Source of the DNA: Verrucomicrobiota bacterium
GTDB lineage: Bacteria > Verrucomicrobiota > Verrucomicrobiia > Verrucomicrobiales > Verrucomicrobiaceae
DNA: 6,122 nucleotides
Direction: 5' to 3'
NCBI GenBank assembly: GCA_021413535.1
Contig: JAIOQF010000153.1
Span: forward strand, 1-6,122
Part shown: positions 4,599 through 6,122 of the stretch, one piece after another
How positions within the stretch are numbered: the stretch's first letter is position 1
How the letters are laid out: every line of letters begins with the position of its first letter
Translations under genes and position numbers: made by a program
Notes under the pieces: generated by a model
Told to the model about the DNA's origin: nothing
Databases searched by the model: none
What the model saw: the letters and a program-made list of their open reading frames with translations, nothing else

Positions 4599-6122
4599 TC
4601 AGCGCAACGATGAGAGCCGCGTCCCAGCCTGCTTCACATCCCAATCAGCCGCTTCCAATGCTGCGCGTGCGGTGGCGCAATCACATCCTTTAAGCTCGCA
4701 GACCAAACGAACCGCCCGATCTCGCAGCTTGGCATTGGAGGGATGGAGATCGACCATCAGATTGCTCAAAACCTTGCCGGTGTGGACCATCGCCAGCGTC
4801 GTCAGCATGTTCAGCACCAGCTTGGTCGCTGTGCCAGCCTTCAAACGCGTGGAACCCGTCAGCACCTCGGAACCGGTATTGATGAGGATCATCTTATGTG
4901 GACGAAGCGTCCGCGCGACTTCCAGCTTCGGATTAAAACTAAGCAGCGCCGTCACCGCACCTTGCCGCTTTGCCTCATGCAACGCACCCCAGACAAATGG
5001 GGTGCGACCGCTCGCCGCGATACCCAGCACCACGTCGCCTTTCCTCACCCCGCGATGCCGTGTCGCCACCGCACCACCTTCGTATTCATCCTCCGCGCCC
5101 TCCACCGCATTCCAAATAGCGCGCCGTCCACCGGCGATGATTCCCTGCACTTGCTCCGGTGATGTGCGGAACGTCGGCGGACATTCACTGGCATCGAGAA
5201 TACCCAGCCGACCACTGGTGCCAGCGCCGACATAAAACAATCGACCACCCGTCTTGAAAGCCGCGATCACTTTGCGCAGCAGCCAGACCAAGTCATTCTT
5301 CTCGCGCAAGATCGCGCGCGGCACTGTGGCATCTTCCCGCAGCATCAATTCCACCGCCGCCGTTAGCGACAGCGTGTCGAGATTCATTGACTTGGGATTG
5401 CGCTGTTCCGTCGGAGATAGCGCCAGTAATTCCATCGAAACTGGCGAAGATCGAACATCGAACCTTGAACTTTCAGCATCAAACAAAAATGCATCATGTT
5501 TCTTTGTTCGATGTTGCACGTTCGCACCCAGCGCGCGCGCCATCTCTACCGCGCCTTTCACGCTATCACCGCGCAGGCTGACGATTTCTGCGTATTGCCA
5601 GTGAGCATGAATACGACGGCGCACCGCAGCGGCAAACGCGCGCTGCTGCAAAAGCACTCCGCCGGCCAGAACAAACTGCACCTTGCCGCGACGTGGCAGC
5701 AGATGCGCCGCACAGTGCAACGCCATGTCTGCCAGTTTCTCCACTGCACTGCGCACCACCTCACGCGCAATCGCATCCCCGCGCCGCTCTTCTTGAAAGA
5801 TCGTCACCGCCAGTCGCGCCAATTCGTCTTTGGTCGCCTCCAGAGTCCAGGGAATCAGATCGTCCGGATCATTGAGTTGAACAGCCCGCAACACCGCTTC
5901 GCCCAGTCGCGGAAATTTTCCAATCACGTCATGTTGATAAACAATCCGCCGCAACGCGGCCAGCGCGATATCACACGCACTACCTTGATCACCAAGAATG
6001 TGTCCTCTACCCCCGAAGCGCACCGCACGTCCGTCGCGACGTTTTCCCCAGGCGCAAGAACCCGTGCCACTCAACAGCAACACCCGCGCTTTCATCTCAT
6101 CCCGCAGTGGTCCCGCCGTCAT
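4599..6122 (-). CDS. murQ: Fusion of BadF/NagK-type sugar kinase and N-acetylmuramic acid 6-phosphate etherase (MurQ); 5' end outside window
   Basis: The 507 visible residues hold two enzymes; numbering starts at the window edge. Residues 1-199 are the C-terminal part of a BadF/BadG/BcrA/BcrD-type kinase: LSGTGS (17-22), GGRGHILGDQGSA (37-49, usually GGWGxxxGDEGS) and LAGGV (152-156). The N-terminal DGGGT phosphate-binding motif is missing, so the Met at 6122 is probably internal. Residues 230-507 are a full MurQ: LSPTEQRNP, GGRLFYVGAGTSGRLGILDA, SECPPTF with catalytic Glu313, VEGAED with Glu344 (equivalent to Glu83 and Glu114 of E. coli MurQ by spacing), GIAASGRTPFV, LTGSTRLKAGTATKLVLNML, and a C-terminal helical UBA-like end. 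Together they suggest phosphorylation of MurNAc (and perhaps GlcNAc, as in clostridial MurK), then ether cleavage to GlcNAc-6-phosphate and D-lactate, in the cytoplasm, for cell-wall recycling. Met230 (5435-5433) sits exactly where stand-alone MurQ proteins begin, so internal initiation is possible. The linker is repeat-derived. Confidence 0.93.
   Translation of the reverse strand: MTAGPLRDEMKARVLLLSGTGSCAWGKRRDGRAVRFGGRGHILGDQGSACDIALAALRRIVYQHDVIGKFPRLGEAVLRAVQLNDPDDLIPWTLEATKDELARLAVTIFQEERRGDAIAREVVRSAVEKLADMALHCAAHLLPRRGKVQFVLAGGVLLQQRAFAAAVRRRIHAHWQYAEIVSLRGDSVKGAVEMARALGANVQHRTKKHDAFLFDAESSRFDVRSSPVSMELLALSPTEQRNPKSMNLDTLSLTAAVELMLREDATVPRAILREKNDLVWLLRKVIAAFKTGGRLFYVGAGTSGRLGILDASECPPTFRTSPEQVQGIIAGGRRAIWNAVEGAEDEYEGGAVATRHRGVRKGDVVLGIAASGRTPFVWGALHEAKRQGAVTALLSFNPKLEVARTLRPHKMILINTGSEVLTGSTRLKAGTATKLVLNMLTTLAMVHTGKVLSNLMVDLHPSNAKLRDRAVRLVCELKGCDCATARAALEAADWDVKQAGTRLSSLR
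5444..5525. repeat. Converging 7-bp-periodic GAAC/GTTC element inside the kinase-MurQ linker
   Basis: On the plus strand six consecutive seven-base units run from 5444: GCGAAGA, TCGAACA, TCGAACC, TTGAACT, TTCAGCA and TCAAACA (to 5485). After a 19-base centre that includes ATGCAT, the opposite orientation appears: TGTTCGA, TGTTGCA and CGTTCGC (5505-5525). The two halves share perfect ten-base inverted arms, aacatcgaac (5454-5463) and gttcgatgtt (5506-5515). The element lies wholly in the coding frame and supplies residues 200-227 of the fusion, the stretch between the kinase core and the MurQ Met230. Its composition is unlike the GC-richer coding sequence on both sides. I recall similar degenerate heptad arrays in verrucomicrobial intergenic DNA, translating as FDVRCS-like peptides; here the protein contains FDVRSS (221-226). 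Confidence 0.55.

Noticed and set aside
4552..5235. Plus-strand open frame of 227 codons opposite MurQ
   Set aside because: Antisense shadow of the conserved MurQ domain, with Ser/Pro/Arg-rich composition and no recognisable motif.

Overview
All genes recognised in this window lie on the minus strand, so in the direction of transcription it reads from base 6122 down to base 1. The best guess for the organism is a bacterium of the Verrucomicrobiota or a wider PVC relative. Three things point there: the ribosomal protein S13 has a PVC-like sequence, the esterase is of a type common in Verrucomicrobiota and Planctomycetes, and a 7-bp-periodic GAAC/GTTC element (about 5444-5525) resembles heptad repeats I remember from verrucomicrobial genomes. 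These assignments rest on memory of the families, not on a search.

Layout in transcription order. (1) 6122-4599: a gene cut by the window edge, encoding a BadF/NagK-type sugar kinase domain joined to a complete MurQ (N-acetylmuramic acid 6-phosphate etherase) domain. The linker between the two is built almost entirely from the heptad element. (2) 4503-3643: an alpha/beta hydrolase of the esterase/acetylxylan-esterase type, with no signal peptide. (3) 3565-743: a large exported two-repeat M16 zinc metallopeptidase with a clear signal peptide. (4) 604-491: rpmJ (L36). (5) 469-74: rpsM (S13). (6) 35-1: the first codons of what is most likely rpsK (S11), running off the window.

The kinase-MurQ protein fits peptidoglycan amino-sugar recycling: MurNAc would be phosphorylated and then cleaved to GlcNAc-6-phosphate and D-lactate. 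The esterase and peptidase are probably independent degradative functions, and nothing shows that they act in the same pathway. The ribosomal genes look like the start of the usual rpmJ-rpsM-rpsK-rpsD-rpoA group. Here the gene before rpmJ is the M16 peptidase instead of secY, map or infA. A terminator-like hairpin with a U-rich tail sits only 18 bases before the rpmJ start codon.

None of the five visible start codons has a recognisable Shine-Dalgarno sequence. The upstream stretches are mostly pyrimidine- or AT-rich. The intergenic gaps are all under 150 bases. No tRNA, rRNA, CRISPR array, transposase or prophage gene was seen. The items most worth a second look are the repeat-built linker of the fusion protein and the hairpin before rpmJ.
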